Assembly: GCA_900549885.1 (NCBI GenBank)
Contig: URQA01000130.1
Span: forward strand, 1 to 6,973
From: an uncultured Eubacteriales bacterium
GTDB lineage: Bacteria; Bacillota; Clostridia; Oscillospirales; Oscillospiraceae
Reading direction: 5' to 3'
Length of the DNA stretch: 6,973 bases
The position numbers were made by a program, and so were the translations under genes. Shown one piece after another: positions 5,302-6,973 of this stretch (position 1 is its first letter; each line of letters starts with the position of its first letter). The notes under the pieces were generated by a model that was not told where the DNA came from, did no database searches, and saw only the letters and a list, made by a program, of their open reading frames with translations.

Positions 5302-6879
5302 TTACAGTTCCGCAGGACCGGCAGGCCGGAATTTTTCCTGGTATTCCATCAGCTTGAAGGAGAGCATCAGTTGCAGGGCGGTCTCGTCATCCTTCAGGTC
5401 CAGGCCAGTGAGCTCCTGAATCTGGGCGATTCGATATTTGACGGTGTTCACATGGACCGATAGCTGTTCCGCCGCTCCAGATTTGCTCCGGTCGCAGCTT
5501 AGATAGGCCCGGAGAGTGTCCAGCAGCTCCGGCCCGTTGTTTTTGCAGTGCTCGATAAGCTGGAATAGCTCTGGCAGGCACAGGGCAGGCAGAGCGTCAT
5601 TTTTCAGGCACAGCTCCGAGATATAATAAATGGAATACTCCCGGTAGGCATAGAACGGCGCGCCTGGATGGACGCGGCTTCCCAGCTCAATGGCCTTGGA
5701 CGCTTGATACCCTGCGTCCCGGAGCTGGGTCACTGAGGCCTGAGCGTTGCTGATCCCTACGACCAGGTCGTACTGGCGCAGCGAGGGGAGCAGCGGAGCC
5801 AGAAATTTTCCAAAGTCCCGGACAGGCCGGGCAGAGGATACCAAGGCAAAGACGATATTCTGGTACAAAAAGCTGTGGCATCCGGGTAGCGTGGCCTGAA
5901 CCTCAGCGGCAAAATCAGAAAACGAGACCCGGTGGGGGGCCAGTGTATCTCGCAGCGTAAAGACCAAGGCATAGAGATGAGGCGGAAAGGTGATGCCAAG
6001 TTCCCGTTGCCGCCGCAATACCTCCTCCGGCTCCCCCAGAAGATTGTCCAGAATGTCCCGGAGAAACCGCTCTGTCTGGTCTGCACGCCGCTTGGGCCGG
6101 CTGCCCTGCTGATGCCAGAGAGAGATCGTGAGCAGATTGCCCAGCAGTTCGGCAATGCTGATGTCCTGTTCGTCAAGGGGACGACCTAGCTGGAGAATAT
6201 GAAGATACCCGATGACGGCGCCGCCGACCATTAGGGCTTTATACAGGATGGGCGGCATATGCCCGTCTCCGCTGGCGGCGGCCAGGGAGGCGGCGGGATG
6301 CCACAAGGCGTCCAGCTCTGTGTCGGGATGCCCCACAGGCAGGTATTCCGAAATAAAAAATTCCCGGTAGGTGGGGCTGGACACCTTCTCCGGACTGGTA
6401 CAGCATAAGATCTTCTGTTCCCGGTCTGTCACCAGGATCGGGCACTTTAGGGCCCGATACCCCTCTTCCACCAGCTCTGGGATAGACCGGCATTTCAAAA
6501 GGGAGCGGGAGACTTCTGTAGCCAAGGAGGATTTACACCCCAGATCGTAGGCGGAGTTGAGCAGAGCCAGCAGCGTGTCGGTCAAGGTGGCTCCATACAC
6601 GGCAATGACGGCCCGGTTTTGAAAAAATACCGGATCCGCGGTCACATAGGGCTCCACCACACAGCAGATGGGCGGCAGGTCCAAGTGGGGATCGAACTGC
6701 TTGAGTTGCCAGTAGTTGCACAGGTAGGCGGTGTCAGGCTTGAGCTCCTGCTGCCCGGGCAGAAAGGGGATGGGCAGAACCTGAATGTCGGAAATCACCT
6801 GTCTCTGGGTCACATTGTAGGTTTGGATGGGCAGATTCCGGCCCAACTCCCGCGCCAGTACGTCAAAGGAAAGATACAT
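5302..6879 (-). CDS. PucR/CdaR-type transcriptional regulator (525 aa)
   Basis: This is a cytoplasmic DNA-binding regulator of the PucR/CdaR type, a family that controls purine, sugar-acid, amino-acid and other catabolic genes. The C-terminus (about 451-511) is the family helix-turn-helix: LLDTLRAYL, then AAEQLSVHVNTVKYRI (469-484), then ELTGLDL and a hydrophobic tail helix. Ahead of it (about 296-425) lies the GGDEF-like CdaR domain, with VGISNAQ (374-380) and YQASKAIELG (391-400). The N-terminal 260 residues hold a region I cannot name (1-110) and a GAF-like sensor segment (about 115-255, with ILVTDREQKILCC). No membrane helix or signal peptide is evident. The start at 6879 is chosen because GGAGG lies eight bases upstream; the frame stays open further upstream, but without a ribosome site. 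The effector is unknown. Its promoter faces the right edge of the window, so a likely target would be a gene divergently transcribed beyond 6973; control of the convergent MFS gene is possible but unsupported. Confidence 0.9.
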   Translation of the reverse strand: MYLSFDVLARELGRNLPIQTYNVTQRQVISDIQVLPIPFLPGQQELKPDTAYLCNYWQLKQFDPHLDLPPICCVVEPYVTADPVFFQNRAVIAVYGATLTDTLLALLNSAYDLGCKSSLATEVSRSLLKCRSIPELVEEGYRALKCPILVTDREQKILCCTSPEKVSSPTYREFFISEYLPVGHPDTELDALWHPAASLAAASGDGHMPPILYKALMVGGAVIGYLHILQLGRPLDEQDISIAELLGNLLTISLWHQQGSRPKRRADQTERFLRDILDNLLGEPEEVLRRQRELGITFPPHLYALVFTLRDTLAPHRVSFSDFAAEVQATLPGCHSFLYQNIVFALVSSARPVRDFGKFLAPLLPSLRQYDLVVGISNAQASVTQLRDAGYQASKAIELGSRVHPGAPFYAYREYSIYYISELCLKNDALPALCLPELFQLIEHCKNNGPELLDTLRAYLSCDRSKSGAAEQLSVHVNTVKYRIAQIQELTGLDLKDDETALQLMLSFKLMEYQEKFRPAGPAEL

Positions 6880-6887
6880 ACGGCAGA

Positions 6888-6892
6888 CCTCC
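6888..6892 (-). promoter_or_regulatory. Ribosome binding site fixing the regulator start
   Basis: On the minus strand GGAGG lies eight bases before the ATG whose first base is 6879. The longer open frame, which reaches a TTG at 6960 and the window edge, has no comparable site. Confidence 0.7.
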
Positions 6893-6907
6893 GCTCTCCG
6901 TGGGATA

Positions 6908-6918
6908 GGCCCCGGGCC
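6908..6918. promoter_or_regulatory. GC-rich palindrome upstream of the regulator gene
   Basis: GGCCC-C-GGGCC is a perfect 5-base inverted repeat around one central base, lying 29 bases ahead of the regulator's start codon. A weak minus-strand promoter (TTGCTT at 6946-6941, 16-base spacer, CATTAT at 6924-6919) would place it at the transcription start, a typical operator position. Both calls are tentative. Confidence 0.25.
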
Positions 6919-6973
6919 ATAATGCTCATGTACGGTAAGGAAGCAAGCAACCGAAAACAAGAGATAGACCGCC

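Noticed and set aside
1..6973. CRISPR array, insertion sequence, tRNA or phage attachment site
   Set aside because: No regularly spaced repeats, transposase motifs, cloverleaf-like segments or integrase genes were found on reading either strand.

Overview
The window reads as chromosomal DNA from a fairly GC-rich Gram-positive anaerobe of the Clostridia, perhaps an Oscillospiraceae-type gut bacterium. This is an inference from strong AGGAGG-type ribosome sites, an extended -10 promoter, the clostridial style of the KdpD/KdpE and PucR/CdaR-type proteins, and a GC content that looks to be in the mid 50s by eye. No rRNA, tRNA, CRISPR array, insertion sequence or phage gene was seen.

Layout. Bases 1-118 are AT-richer leader DNA that ends in a TATAAT box and a strong ribosome site. 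Bases 119-313 encode a 64-residue membrane protein of unknown function. A 170-base gap follows, with a hairpin, three copies in all (with the first leader) of the hexamer TTTAGC, and a good extended -10 promoter. Bases 484-3823 carry a two-gene operon with an 8-base overlap: kdpD (potassium/turgor sensor kinase, 881 aa) and kdpE (OmpR-family response regulator, 233 aa). A terminator-like hairpin lies at 3887-3919. Bases 4071-5240 encode a 12-helix MFS transporter. It converges on a minus-strand PucR/CdaR-type regulator (6879-5302, 525 aa), and a near-perfect shared hairpin separates the two. The right edge is the upstream region of that regulator.

How the genes work together. KdpD and KdpE form one signalling pair: KdpD autophosphorylates on His662 and passes the phosphate to Asp54 of KdpE, which would bind DNA through its winged helix. 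The normal target, the KdpFABC potassium pump, is not in the window, and kdpDE has its own promoter. The pump genes must therefore be elsewhere (possibly left of base 1) or absent. The MFS transporter and the PucR-type regulator form a separate block. Their arrangement does not prove that one controls the other, because the regulator's promoter faces unseen DNA to the right.

No clearly new system stands out. The points most worth a second look are: a KdpD whose N-terminal nucleotide-binding (serine-kinase-like) domain has lost several family signature residues while the histidine kinase core is intact; a near match in its USP domain to the reported cyclic-di-AMP motif with exact spacing; and the small unknown membrane protein encoded just upstream.
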